A stretch of 41,612 nt of DNA from Conidiobolus incongruus B7586. Its lineage: Eukaryota > Entomophthoromycota > Entomophthoromycetes > Entomophthorales > Conidiobolaceae. The notes beneath the pieces are model-generated. The model searched no databases. It worked only from the letters and a program-made list of their open reading frames with translations, and had not been told where the DNA came from. The DNA lies in NCBI GenBank assembly GCA_000697335.1, contig JNEM01015548.1:1-41612 (forward strand). Direction: 5' to 3'. Positions within the stretch are counted from its first letter, which is position 1. Each line of letters starts with the position of its first letter. The position numbers and the translations under genes are program-made. Of this stretch, positions 1 to 11,734 are shown one piece after another.

Positions 1-1181
1 TAATTTGCCATTTTTTTATTAAATTAATGTTAGTAATAAATGAAATTCAAATATATATATTTAATTATTATTTATATTATAAAGATTAATTCAAATAGCT
101 ATATAAGAATATAAATATAAATATATATAAAACAAGGTATATCTTAAAAAATTATTTGATTAATAGTTATTACCAATAATATTGTAATATTTTTCAATAT
201 TGAAATTTAACTAAAATTGATAGTAAAATTAATAATAAACTTAATAGTTTATATTTTTTTAATATTATGATTATAACTCTATTAAAAAAAATTAGATATT
301 TTTTTATTTTATAATTTATATCTTTATTTATTATTTGTTTATTTTTAAAATATTATAATTCAAAAAATAATATAGTTTTTTTTAAATTAATATCTTTTGA
401 GATATCTTTATATCTAATTTTTAATCAATAATCGCTAAAAAAAATTATATATTTTATATAAAGGTTTTTTATATTTATTATATTATTTAATAAATATTTA
501 CAAAATATATAATTTATATATTATAATTAATCATATATGAATAGATATATATAAAAGTTATTTTAATATTCTTTAATATTGATTAATTAATAATATTGAT
601 AAATATTAATATATATAAAAAAAATAAATTTAATATATTCCCAAAAATCAATATTATAGAAATTAAAAAAAAGTTTTGAGTGATATGTTTATATTTATTT
701 TTTTTAAGAATTAAAATTAATATTTTATAAAATCAAATAAAAAATTTTAATTTTTATATAAATTTTATAAATATTATTAAATATTAAATTAAATATAATT
801 TTAAAATTAATAAAATAAAATAAAATAAAATAAAATCATTGCTATTAGATTATTTCTATTATAATATTTAAATAAAATATTTATTTTGAAATAATATTTA
901 AATTTTAGATAAAATTATTTTTGATTTATATTGAAAAAATATTTTGATAAAAAGTTTAATTAATAATAAAATATATCATATATTTCCTTAAAGTAGGTTT
1001 TGATAAAAATAATAAATTAAGAGATATAATATTTAATTGTAAATTGTTTTAATAGAATTAAATTTCATTAAAGGAAGAAAGAGAAAAAAGAGAAATAATA
1101 TGATGAGAAATTTTGAATTAAATGATTGAACAGTTTGAATAGACTGAAAATCACTACAATTATCAAAATTACAATTTGAAA
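1..1181. other. AT-saturated intergenic DNA
   Basis: No coding frame or RNA gene was recognised. The sequence is nearly pure A/T with many short T and A runs, similar in texture to the last 1.2 kb of the window. It may contain transposon DNA decayed beyond recognition, but nothing in it can be assigned. A short TAAAA microsatellite lies at 811-836. Confidence 0.6.
811..836. repeat. TAAAA pentanucleotide microsatellite
   Basis: Five perfect TAAAA units in a row are followed by a partial unit. This is a simple sequence repeat, likely to vary in length between strains. Confidence 0.9.
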
Positions 1182-1841
1182 TTATCTGAATTTACACCTT
1201 CCAAATAACTCGACACCAGACGCATTCACTTTATATTCAGTTTGAAGATCAGCTTCTTTGATAATTCCATTCGAATTTTGAGGATACAAATCGAAGGTAG
1301 CATAAGGATAACCAGTTTCACTTCCCCTGATCCATTCGTTGTTTTTGTTAACCCTAATAGTCCATGGTCCAACGCAAGCATAACCACCACAACTACCACG
1401 ACCGGAAAGGATAACTATGTCATTGTCTTTTGTCATACCTAAAGCACTTGCATAATGTCCATTACCACTTCTTACTACTACACCAGCTTCTTCCAAAAGT
1501 ACTCTCGATTCAGAGAAGGTTTTATTTTGGCCATTGAAATTAAAATATGTAGTTCTACAGCCTAAAGAGCTACGAGCTGTATTAAGATAAGTGACGTAAG
1601 TCCAAGCGGTAGCTTCGTTATTACTGAGGTATAACCAATTTCTAGGACCTCCTCTCTCTTTTTTAAAAGAGAGCCATTTTCCGGTGGTGTTCTCTCTCAA
1701 AACAAAAAGGGTGTGGGTTTGATAGATGTAATTACCGCAAGTATCTTTCATACTCTTGATAATTTTATATTCGGCACCTTCCCAATCGGATTCAGCAGAG
1801 GTCAAAGAGAAGAGGATTAAAGCTAAAGTTTTGAAAAGCAA
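1182..1841 (-). CDS. secreted protein of unknown family, no ATG start visible
   Basis: An open frame of about 219 residues. Residues 1-16 (LLFKTLALILFSLTSA if the first codon is read literally) form a convincing signal peptide with a likely cut after Ala16, so the mature protein would be about 203 residues and exported. It has five cysteines (35, 95, 151, 156, 216) and three N-glycosylation sequons (NTT 51, NKT 106, NAS 206). Aromatic, glycine-rich segments such as SGRGSCGGYACVGPW suggest a small beta-rich domain. I do not recognise the family. The codon at the signal-peptide start is TTG. The frame stays open upstream to a TAA without any ATG, and the first in-frame Met is residue 31, inside the mature protein. 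Either TTG is used, the start lies in an unseen upstream exon, or the start codon has been lost. A decayed homologue lies at 16640-16985 on the same strand. GC content is clearly higher than the flanks, which supports real coding sequence. Confidence 0.75.
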   Translation of the reverse strand: MLFKTLALILFSLTSAESDWEGAEYKIIKSMKDTCGNYIYQTHTLFVLRENTTGKWLSFKKERGGPRNWLYLSNNEATAWTYVTYLNTARSSLGCRTTYFNFNGQNKTFSESRVLLEEAGVVVRSGNGHYASALGMTKDNDIVILSGRGSCGGYACVGPWTIRVNKNNEWIRGSETGYPYATFDLYPQNSNGIIKEADLQTEYKVNASGVELFGRCKFR

Positions 1842-4800
1842 TTTAAAATTACTAAATCTATTAAGTTTTTGAATCGGTATGAATTTTACTATACTAAAAA
1901 CTTATCATTTATATATTATAACAACCTTTAAAAAATTTTAATTTTTACATATAATTTCTCAACATATTATTAATTATAAAAATCAAATTTAACAAGAATG
2001 ATGCATAATTTGTTTGGATATTTAGAATATTATAAGTCCGAAAATTTATTAAAGTTACACCAAAAATCTAACCATAGATTAAAATTTAATTTTTATATTT
2101 TAATAAATTATTATATTATAAAATTTTTTATTGATGATATGAAAATATATTAAAATTTTTAAAAAGCTTCATATTATATTTAATACAATATTGATGATTA
2201 ATATTGTATATTATACACATTGAAGAGTGATTCATTATTAATTAGTATAAACTAACAAAGGTATCAGGATAATCATTTGGAATGATTGTTCTAAATATGA
2301 TATTCATATTCCAAATTGGTCGAAAAATTTATTATTTCTTATGTTTTAGGCCAGAGTCATTTGTTTTTCTATATCTATTTCATATAATAACATTTTAGAG
2401 TATTCTTTATTTTTGAAAAAAATTTAAAATGAGATATTGGATATTATAATTTTATGTTCTTTATTTAATTTTCATTCAAGTAATTCAATAAGTAAATAAT
2501 TAAATAATGGGTGATTTATTAAAATTATATTAGTAATGATCTAATAAAAATGATATGAAAGATATTATAAATTGTATTTGAAAATTATTCCTTCAAAACT
2601 TAAATTGAATATTGAGATATATTTGATTAAAATTACTGAACTAAATCAAGATTTAATAGTTGCTGATATCTTAAGCAAATTTAGATAATTCTTAAATTTA
2701 TTTTAACCAAATGAGTTGTACAAATTTGGCTGATCAGTTTTGATCCATTAAATCCAAATGTGGTTGAATTATTCAATTGATCAGTAATAATATCTAAAAT
2801 AATATATACATTCAAATTAATTAATTCAAGCTTGTTTATACTATAGTTATAAATTATTTTAAAAAATAAATAACAGTAAAATATTATAATGAATAAGAAA
2901 ATATACATATAGCAATTTCCAGATTTATATTCAATACTTAAATTATTTACCTGAAATGAAATATGAAAATATTCATTTCAATCACATGCTATAATAAACC
3001 AGAAATAAAATCCAAATATAAACATAAATATTTTAAATTGCTCAAAATGAACAACGCTATCTCATTAATAAAATTTTAGTCTAAAAAATTTGTAAATTTA
3101 TAATTGATATCTGATTCCAGTAAATGTGCGAATTTAATATTGTCTATCTAAACATGAAATTAAATCATTTTATGCATGTTAGATCATTTTTGTGTCCTAT
3201 CTTTATACTAACTTCAAATGATCCTGATCACATAACAATTCTAGTGAGAATTTGAAATCTAGATCCAATGAATGATTGTAATTTTTTTCATTCTATATCA
3301 TCATGATAATTAAGACCATTAATTGTAAATTTAAATATTATTCCTTTTTTAAATTATTTGGTGAAAATATCAAACAAGCCTTATCAAATTCTTTTAAACT
3401 ACGCTTTAATAAAAAATATGTATAATATGTAAAATTGACTAATTAAAAAACACTATTTTGATTTTTACAATAATTCAAATAAGTTTATGGTTAAAATAAG
3501 AAGAAAAATATTCAAAACTCACTTTCATAGGAAAATTTTCAAGAATTATTTTGCAAAATTTTATAATAAATTAGTGAGAAATATATAAGATAAATATTGC
3601 AAATTTACATGGTAATCAAATATATAATTCCCCCCCCCCCCCTCTTTATGAAATATTATTGATTTTGAATTGATTTGAATAATCAAAATTGCAATCCTTT
3701 TTAGTTAATATTAAAATATAAAACTTCAAAAGAACGAATTTTATATGTATAATATCTAAATAATATTTTATATCAATTAACTCGATTGCTTTATTTTGCT
3801 ATTTTTATACAACCCAATGTATGCTGAATTATCCAGTATACTGTCATAATATTTCACACCAATAGTGATATAAAATTTAATACAGCATATTTTTTATTTA
3901 AAATTTTAGTTTTTTTAAATTGAACTTCATATTGATATAATATATACAGTGTTAGAGCTGCTAGTCATTCTTAAAATAACCTACCTTTCAAATCAATGTC
4001 AAGTTATCTCAAATTACAAACTGACAATTAAAAGCAATGAAAATTTGAATAGACTCGAAATGCCTTACCATTTTGCAAATATATACTTATACAAGGTTAA
4101 TTTAATTTAAATATTAAATATAGTTTTAAAGAATATAAAAATTGATTTTATTACTTCAATATTATTATTTTTGCATTATTTTTAGATCTATATTAATTAA
4201 ATAATTTTTAATTTATTAAATTAAATATCTGAAAAATTTACAAATTCGATCAAGTAATATTTTCTTGAAATATTTTTTTTTGCCCAATGTGAAATTATGT
4301 ATAAGATCAGTAATGCAGTTTTAATATATAAATATTAATAAATTTATTAAATGAGATCTCATATTCATAAATATTATATTTATTATTATTTATTTTAAAA
4401 TTCATTAAATTCAGGATAAAATTTTTTTCTCTATTTTTCAATCAATTTCTCATATTTTTTTATGAATTTAAAATTAATTTATATTAATTTTATAAATCAT
4501 ATTATATAAAAATCACAAATTTTAAATTTTTAATATATTAAAGGGCGTTAAATAAATTATAAATTCAAAAACTTATAGATTTATAGAATACAAAATTAAT
4601 ATCTATTTTATCTTTTAGCATTGATTATACCTAGTATTTTCATAATAACCATAAAATTTACTTTTGGAATTTAAATATCTCATTCTCATTATATTTTTTA
4701 TCTCTATTGATCAAATGTTTCGCACATTTATAGCTTTTTTTGATAAAAATTAATTTTCACTTTTATATAATTTCAAATATGTATAATTAAGTTATTATCT

Positions 4801-5898
4801 GATAAGCAAATGGCTAATCAAAGCTGAATAATATTTTTTAATGGGTCATTTCTTATCGTGTATGATATAATTTTACATTGTTATTTTGATGTAATATATT
4901 TAATTTTGGCTTAAATAATTATTTTCAATTAATAAAAAATCCATTGAATACTGATTAACATAAAATATAAATAACTGGTCAATGTTTGTTTTAACTGACA
5001 AAGTTGTTCATTATTTTCATTTTTCATGTATTTCTACAATACCATATTTCCATCCTTATATCTAAATGTTAAATTAAGACAATATAATTAAAATGATTAT
5101 CTGGTAAAAATCAAAAATATTTATTATCAATGGCCCATACACTGATTTTACACTTATTATAGAAGATAACATATTATAATAATTCTAGCCTATTTTAAGT
5201 AATTAGAAGCCTATATATACCTTAAAATACAATGTTTAGTATAATGAAATGAATTCTTTTATTTGAGATTAAAAAATTCATGTTATGCAAAAATTACAAA
5301 ATAAGATAGTAGACTACATTAGAGTTAATGGGGTGTATAATGCTTTAGTCCTTTTTGATCTTCAATTTATATATATATCTTAAATTGGGAAAAAAATCTT
5401 TCAGAAATGAGTTTTTTTCTACCTGAATAACCACCTGAATGATCAGAAAAGAAATCCTTAATAGACAAACTGTAATTGCACATGCTACTGATATATTAGC
5501 AATTTGTCGATTTAAACTTTTATTGATCATTAATAATAAAATATAAATAATTTTATCAAATCATAATTGTACTAATTGATAATATAAAAATTTAATTTTT
5601 AAATAAACATAAATTGTTTTAATATGGATTAAATAACTAAAAAATATATCAAATATATATAATCCTTAGTTAGTATTAATTCTCAATTAAACTCTAAATT
5701 TTAATAACTTTTTAATTATAAAATAAAAAAATTTTGTATAATGAAATTTTTATAAGGAAAAAAATATATATTTATATCTATTTTTATTTCGATTTTATAA
5801 TATTTAAAATTGTTTTATATATAAATTAAAAAAATGAATATTGATTAAAAAATTTTAATAAAATCTGAATTTTGTATATAAACAAATGTTATAGAATA
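1842..5898. other. long AT-rich intergenic stretch
   Basis: No gene was recognised on either strand. Short open frames at 2681-2908 and 5345-5530 (both minus) have low-complexity composition and match nothing I know. Slightly more GC-rich patches around 2700 and 3180-3260 could be very old coding remnants but align to nothing in the window. The only striking element is the C tract at 3630-3642. Confidence 0.6.
3630..3642. repeat. C13 homopolymer
   Basis: Thirteen consecutive C residues lie inside DNA that is otherwise over 80 percent A/T. The length could partly be an assembly or sequencing effect. On the minus strand it is a G13 run. Confidence 0.9.
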
Positions 5899-7215
5899 TT
5901 ATTTAAGTATATAAAATTGAATATAATTTTGACTGACTGAATATTTCCAACCTTGATATTGATTATATATTTCAAGTAAACCTATATTATTAGCTATTTT
6001 AAAATTATTCTTATAATAAACCGTTACACGTTTTAACTCCCTACAATTTTTAAATGTATCTAAATCAATAGTTTTCGCTCCAAAATTAAGAAATGTAACA
6101 GTTTTTAAACTATTGGGAGGTAATTTGTAAGACCGATAATATCTATCATACGTATCACTTGCAATATCGTAATGTAGAGATAGAAATTCCAAATGCGGAG
6201 ATACTTTGAAAATGTTATCGAAAATATAAATAAAATCTCGGTCATAGAGCATGGTTAAACGCTTTAGATTGGGGAATGATAGGTATAATTGGTTAAAAAA
6301 TTCTGGTGTTGAGTGATATTCGATCATATTGAAATCTGTAACAGTCTCAAATTTAGGAATTGGGAATTCGTACTCATAGTCTGTTTGTCCTCCACTCTCA
6401 ATCAGTTTGAAACTTTTTAGATAATTGGATTTCGATAAAATGGTAAAAGTTTCTAAGTTATAGAGATTATTGGAAAGTGTAATATTCTTGATAAATGGGT
6501 GCCTTATTAAGAATTGATGGATTGAACTCATTAAATAAAACTCTTCGTAGTATGCAAAGGAAAAGGTTTCCAATAGTGGGATATCATGATCCAAAAAATG
6601 AAAACTATCTTCAAGAACAGCTTCATAATAGAAATTATAATCTAATGAGTTTGGATATTCCTTCAAATTCGATACGATTAATTCACAGTCCTCTAACTTT
6701 AAACATTTGAGATTTTTAGGGAGTGAGATAGAATTATTTGCGCTAGTGTTGTCAGACAATTTAATCACAGTGACATAGCATAGCTCTACAGATATTAATG
6801 ATTCCAGCCTTGTGAAAGCAGTTTCAAGTGTCGATATAGGTACCTTTAATTTGGATAAGCAGATATACTTAACATTAGTACAAATACTAGACATGGTAAT
6901 TAAAATATTATGATTGAAATTGGTATAAAATGAAGTAGCATATTGTGAAATTGGCTTTAGTTCATTAATAGAAAATTGTGTAAAATATTCGATAATATCA
7001 GATTCATCTATTTTATAGTCAATTTTAGAATACAAAACACCGAAATTATTATTAGTAAATTTTAAAGATTTGAAAATATCAGGCTTCAGCTTATTTCTTA
7101 CAAAATGATTTAATAAACTAATTGTAGTAATATCAGTTTGTGATAAATAACAAGTTAATTCATTTAAACAGAAAATCCAACTCCAATCGATTTGCTCATC
7201 CGAATTCTGAACCAT
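5899..7215 (-). CDS. F-box-like/LRR protein, divergent subfamily
   Basis: 438 residues with an ATG start at 7213-7215. Residues 10-53 form an F-box-like block: DWSWIFCLNELTCYLSQTD, then the VRNKLKPDIFKSLKF helix. F-box proteins bind SKP1 and bring substrates to SCF ubiquitin ligases, so that role is inferred here. The rest is irregular leucine-rich repeats, for example LPKNLKCLKLEDCELI, FPNLKRLTMLYDRDF, SPHLEFLSLHYDIA and PPNSLKTVTFLNFGA. The C-terminus has NCRELKRVTV and then YQGWKYSVSQNYIQFYIL, a diverged version of the family tail seen in the plus-strand genes (W...IQCYRI). It is the only intact family member on the minus strand. Its nearest relative in the window is the pseudogene at 11735-13054, which shares the PPN-LK...NC-LKRV block. 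No introns are needed. Unlike most paralogues it has no long polar linker between the F-box block and the repeats. The substrate cannot be predicted. Confidence 0.85.
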   Translation of the reverse strand: MVQNSDEQIDWSWIFCLNELTCYLSQTDITTISLLNHFVRNKLKPDIFKSLKFTNNNFGVLYSKIDYKIDESDIIEYFTQFSINELKPISQYATSFYTNFNHNILITMSSICTNVKYICLSKLKVPISTLETAFTRLESLISVELCYVTVIKLSDNTSANNSISLPKNLKCLKLEDCELIVSNLKEYPNSLDYNFYYEAVLEDSFHFLDHDIPLLETFSFAYYEEFYLMSSIHQFLIRHPFIKNITLSNNLYNLETFTILSKSNYLKSFKLIESGGQTDYEYEFPIPKFETVTDFNMIEYHSTPEFFNQLYLSFPNLKRLTMLYDRDFIYIFDNIFKVSPHLEFLSLHYDIASDTYDRYYRSYKLPPNSLKTVTFLNFGAKTIDLDTFKNCRELKRVTVYYKNNFKIANNIGLLEIYNQYQGWKYSVSQNYIQFYILK

Positions 7216-8719
7216 TATTATTTTACCAAATTATTTATTAATTTATTAACTTTTCAATTACTTATATTGGTTTGTATATTCAATAAATAGCTAACACCAA
7301 TGCATTAATTTTATGGGTTATAAATGAAGTAAATTTGAGGTTCGATTTTTCTTTTTGTTCCCAAATAAATAATTTGCAAAATCTTGTTTACCATTTTAAA
7401 TTATTAGTAAGTTAAAGAGTGTTCAATTAATTTAGGGCATTTATCAAATACTTGTTTACACTTGAGATTGCATAAATAAAAAATATCAAAATGTTTTTTA
7501 TTTTTATAGTAATTCAATTTATTGTTAATAATATTTATATTTTTTTAATATATATATATATAACTCTGAATAGACATAAGAACTGATGAAATCATTTGCT
7601 AATATGCTGACTAGATATTTAAGAGTTAGTATTACTGGTGTTCCTTTTTTTGTAATATAATATCCATGTTAATCCTCAATCAATCTGGCTTAAATTCCTA
7701 TCAAATGAACTATTAAATCACCTAATATTTCAGTACAAAATTAATATACATCAATTTAATATATATGCTCTTGCATTGGCTATTATGAAAGGTGGATATT
7801 TTGCATCTTAATTGATTATCAAAGAATATATTAATATAATTATAATTAAAGATTTTTAGGTCATTTTGGTTAATAAAGGTTGGAATACTATTATTCAATA
7901 GTGATCTGAATTGATTTTTTTTCAAATGAATTGAATTTGAATTTTATAAATAAATCTAATTTTAAATATTATTCCAGAAATTAAATAATAAAACTTTGTC
8001 AAAATCAAATTTTAATATAGTTTTTAGTTCATAATTTACAAAAATAAATAAAAAAAATAAAATATAATTAATACACTTATTTTGAATTATAATATTTTAT
8101 TCTATTATAAATATATCTTTAGTAATTAAAAAAAGTATATTTTATCAAGTATTAAAAATTAATGAATTATAAACCAAATGGATTTAATATTTGATTTTTA
8201 CTAAATTTATCTATTGATCAATAAAAATGATAATAAAGATAAGAATTTTGTTCCAATTAATATAATAAAAGTGGTAACTCTATGTATTAAATTTTATTTT
8301 GAAAATCATTTAAAATATTAAGTTTACTTATTTTATAATTATTATTTAAAATAAAAATTATTTTAAATTCTTATTTTAAAATAAATTGAAAATTTTTTAA
8401 TTAAAATATCTAAATATACTATATATCATTTGATTTTTAAATATCAAATAAGAATATTATATAATATGATAATTAATGATAATATTTAATACTCAAGTAA
8501 TATTCTTATTTATTAATATTTTTTGAAGGGAATTATTTTAAACTAATATTTTTTTATTATTACTCTATATTTTTAATAATGGGAATTTTTTCTAATTAAA
8601 AATAAATAAACATTTTAATATATAATATATAAAAATAAATATATAATATAAATTTAACAGTTTTTTTATTATTAATAACTTTTTGTTATATTTTTAACAA
8701 ACTTCTAATATTTAAAAAA
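7216..8719. other. AT-rich intergenic DNA
   Basis: No gene was recognised. It includes the 5' flank of the minus-strand F-box/LRR gene. A short minus-strand frame at 7722-7925 contains INQNDLKIF, faintly like the F-box block of the local family (LNQNDVLKL), but nothing around it continues the match. From about 8000 onward the DNA becomes almost pure A/T and grades into the transposon relics. Confidence 0.55.
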
Positions 8720-9690
8720 TAGTTCTTTTTATTAAGGATTAAAATTTAATATTTGACAAACTAATTAAATTTTCTTATAAAAATTTTCTTTCTTATAAGC
8801 TAGTTTTTTAATTTCTTAAAGCAATTATAATTAAATAAGTTATAATCTAAAGAATATATTAGATATGGTAGTTTTTTCTAGTTATTTTTAATTAGAAAGT
8901 ATTTTATAGCTTTAAATTTATATATTTTATAACTATCATGCAAAATAATAAGTTTTCTCAAATTATATTAAGAATATTATTTAAAAACTTTTATTTAAAA
9001 AAACAATATAAAGTTTCTTATTAATTGATTCTCTTTTAAAAACTAAATATAAGTAGCATATATAGTTATTATCTATTAAAATAATTAATATTCATTTATT
9101 AATAAAATGTTTATTTTTAAAAGGTCTTTATAAAGGGTTAATTTAACTTAATTTAACATTTTGATTTATGTTTTAGAAAAAAATTATATATAAAGATTTA
9201 ACATTTATTAATAATAATTATTTATTGTAAAAGTTTAAACTTCTAGTAAATTTTAATAAGTTTTGTTTAATAATAGCTATTTTAACTTTTTTTTAAGCTT
9301 TAGTTAAATTATAAGTTATTTATTTTATATTTTTATCTATTAATTTGAGTTTAAACTTTAATATATATAAAATACTTATAAAACTAATATTAAAGTGCTT
9401 AGATAATTCTTTAACTATAATAAAAAGGTACTTTTCAATATATTTTTTTACTCTATTAATAATTAAAATAATGATAGTTAAATTAATTTTTTAGATTTTA
9501 ATAAGCTTTAAATAGTTTCTCTTTTAACCTTAAAGTAATTTTCTTAGTAATAAATTATTAATTTAGATAATACTTTATTAATAGAAGCTGCTTAAAAATT
9601 TTAAATAATTTTAAAAGATTTATGGTTAAGTTTTACTAATACTAAAATAAAAAACTTTTGATGATCACTATTTAGTTTAAATATAATTAA
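8720..9690 (-). mobile_element. Tc1/mariner DNA transposon relic, copy A
   Basis: Translating the minus strand in pieces gives the parts of a Tc1/mariner (IS630 superfamily) transposase in the right order. A first helix-turn-helix remnant reads ITLRLKEKLFKAY (about 9500-9560). A second reads VPFIIVKELSKHFNISF (about 9380-9440), like the family's ITAKELAKEFNIS block. A IIFSK piece at the place of the first catalytic Asp block (usually VIFSDE) follows, then LHDSYKIYKFKAIKYFL near 8895-8945 and YSLDYNLFNYNCFKKLK near 8800-8862. These last two correspond to the usual LQDNAPxHxA and YSPDLNPIENxW motifs. Frames change and stops are frequent, and nearly all G/C positions have become A/T, so the element is long dead. 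Inverted terminal repeats could not be located. The outer 5' stretch (about 9600-9690) is shared with copy B. Confidence 0.7.
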
Positions 9691-9779
9691 ATTAAACAAC
9701 CAATTTTAAAAAGTTGATTTTTTAATCAAAAAGATTATTATATTTAAATATATATAATAAAAATATATAATTTCTTATT

Positions 9780-10335
9780 AACTTTATATATATTTATTTA
9801 TTTCATACTAATAATATGTTTGAAAAGTCAGAAATTAAAAAATTTCCCATTATTTCAAATTTAAGATAATAATGAAAAATTATATAAAAAGATTTTTGAT
9901 TAATTTAATTTGATATTTCAATAAAAAACATATATTTAGACAATAAATAAGTAGATTTATTTAGCTTTAGGTATTTATTTTATATTATTAATAATAATAA
10001 ATCTGAACATTGATATATATAATATTAGTATATTTTTATATTTAATACTAAAGTTATTTATAAACTCTTTAGCAAAAAAATATATTTTTGATTTATTATT
10101 TACTTTTTTAATAGCTTATAAAGCAATAATAAAAATTAGCTTTTCAAGTTTTATTTAACTTTAAATGCTTTATCTGATAGTTTTAAAGTATTAATCCTAA
10201 AGATAAATTATATTTTAGGATAAGATATTATCTCTTTAAGCTGTTAGTATACTTTGCATGATATAAAAGGATTTGTGGTTGAGTTTTTATGTTATTAAAA
10301 TAAAAATATCCTGATGATTAATATCTAGTTTAATC
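9780..10335 (-). mobile_element. Tc1/mariner DNA transposon relic, copy B (5' part)
   Basis: This is a diverged homologue of copy A in the same orientation and directly upstream of it on the minus strand. The shared stretch begins with a conserved non-coding leader (10270-10335 aligns with 9625-9690) and then a remnant of the first helix-turn-helix. A second-HTH remnant follows (FFAKEFINNFSIKY, about 10030-10080), then a MGNFLISDFSNIL piece near 9810-9840 in the position of the family's WxxVIFSDES first-Asp block. The C-terminal catalytic half was not found, and copy A begins instead. Either a nested or tandem insertion or a tandem duplication followed by truncation would explain this. It is broken by many stops and frame changes and is slightly less A/T-saturated than copy A. 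Confidence 0.6.
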
Positions 10336-10777
10336 ATGATTCAAATTGCCATCAAAGTTTTTATTGAAAGTATTTAAGGAGATATATTATCAATAAATAT
10401 ATATATTCAAATCTATTGAGGCACCTATTTTCTTTATATAAAATCTGATTTGGAAACTATCAATAGATTTGAAAAAACTAGAATTGAAAAATACTAATGT
10501 AAAACATTGAGAGAAATATTTGGTTTTTAACTGGAATTTTAATTATATATGGCTATTATATATCCTTTCATATATAATTTCTTTGAATTATATGGTAAAA
10601 AATAACAATTTGTAATTTCATTACCTAAGTATATAAAAATTCAGTAATTAAAATTGGAATATCAATTTATCATAATTATGCAAACTTAATTTACATATTA
10701 ATTAAAATATATAGTAATGATATTCAATTAAATTTAAAATTAGATTTAACGTCTAAAATCAAAATTATTTAAAGTAT
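10336..10777. other. AT-rich spacer
   Basis: Nothing was recognised between the transposon relic and the solo LTR. The last four bases (GTAT, 10774-10777) are the left target-site copy of the LTR insertion. Confidence 0.6.
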
Positions 10778-11140
10778 TGTTGTGTTTTATATTAAGTTTT
10801 ATAAATAAAGATCGTAGTTAGAAAAGTACTCAAAATATGATTTAGTAAATTATTTATTAATCCTGCTCTTTAACGTATCGGGACTGTAGGTTTGAAAACT
10901 TACTGTTGAGGCGTCGTAGCAGAATATTCAAAAGAAAAAAAAACCTTTTCTCTATCTTTATCACTGTTGGGTTTAAATAATTGAATCAATGAATGATATG
11001 GGATTTGGATAAAATCTAATAAAAAAACAAAGAGAACAAAGAGTATCCTTCAATTATAGACTGACAAAGCCAGCTTAAAATAGAAATAATATTGGTTTAG
11101 CTATCAAACTGGAAGAGATGATTAATTTTGAAATACAACA
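10778..11140. mobile_element. solo LTR, family 1 copy A
   Basis: A 363-bp block begins TGTTGT and ends ACAACA, so it has the TG...CA ends of a retrotransposon LTR with a 6-bp terminal inverted repeat. It is flanked by a 4-bp direct repeat GTAT (10774-10777 and 11141-11144), as expected for a target-site duplication. A closely related block lies at 31279-31634 with a different flanking duplication. No internal retrotransposon sequence lies on either side, so this is a solo LTR left by recombination between the two LTRs of a former full element. The superfamily (Ty3/gypsy or Ty1/copia) cannot be told from an LTR alone. Clean ends and high similarity between copies point to a fairly young insertion. 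Confidence 0.85.
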
Positions 11141-11144
11141 GTAT

Positions 11145-11734
11145 TATTTAATGTATTAATAAGTGATAAATTGATAAAAAATTATATTTAATTACAACAA
11201 TATGTTTTTCAGCATTCTCCGAATTCACCAAGTATTGGATATTAGCTCGCACAGGACAAAATGATATATTACACTTGTATCGTATCTAGTAGATTTATAA
11301 TCGTACATTTTAGTGAAGTGATGCTGTTTACATAAAAGTGCATACTATTTTGAAAAATTTACTTGTAACTTTTCACTTTTAATAATAGTCATACATTGTG
11401 AGAATATATTCAATTAAATTCATATTATATGTAAAGTGTATGAAATAGTTTTATCACTATATACCAATATAATTAAGTTTGTACACCTTAACAACGCTAC
11501 TTTAGAATTTTTTTTGCAAGCTCCTGTATAACTAAGATTATTGATAAAATGTACGCCATTACAAACTTGCTATTTCAGGTACAAATTATGTAACAATTAC
11601 TTAATTAGGAATTTCAGTTATGATATTATCCGATAGAGGATTCAATTAATACATTTGTATTAATCGAGGTGCTTAGTATTAACTTTCATTATATATAACA
11701 ACATTATATATTCGTCACATATCACAATTTCAAA
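11145..11734. other. AT-rich 5' flank of pseudogene
   Basis: No gene was recognised. It lies between the solo LTR and the first conserved codons of the F-box/LRR pseudogene and is probably that gene's old upstream region. Confidence 0.55.

Noticed and set aside
1242-1442. Plus-strand open frame opposite the secreted protein
   Set aside because: It is the antisense shadow of the 1182-1841 gene, with no independent support.
2681-2908. Minus-strand 75-codon frame rich in Ile, Phe and Tyr
   Set aside because: Composition is what AT-rich DNA gives by chance, with no match to local families.
3170-3270. Patch with faint resemblance to the family's LRR middle (TNFK...SHNNSS)
   Set aside because: The match is short, in one place only and not collinear with any second motif.
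5345-5530. Minus-strand frame with FFPNLRYIYKLKI, LRR-like at a glance
   Set aside because: A single LRR-like word with no neighbouring family motifs in any frame.
6495-6710. Plus-strand open frame inside the 5899-7215 gene
   Set aside because: Antisense shadow of a well-supported gene.
7722-7925. Minus-strand frame with INQNDLKIF, reminiscent of the F-box block
   Set aside because: The following residues do not keep the RNKL-P-F pattern and nothing upstream or downstream continues it.
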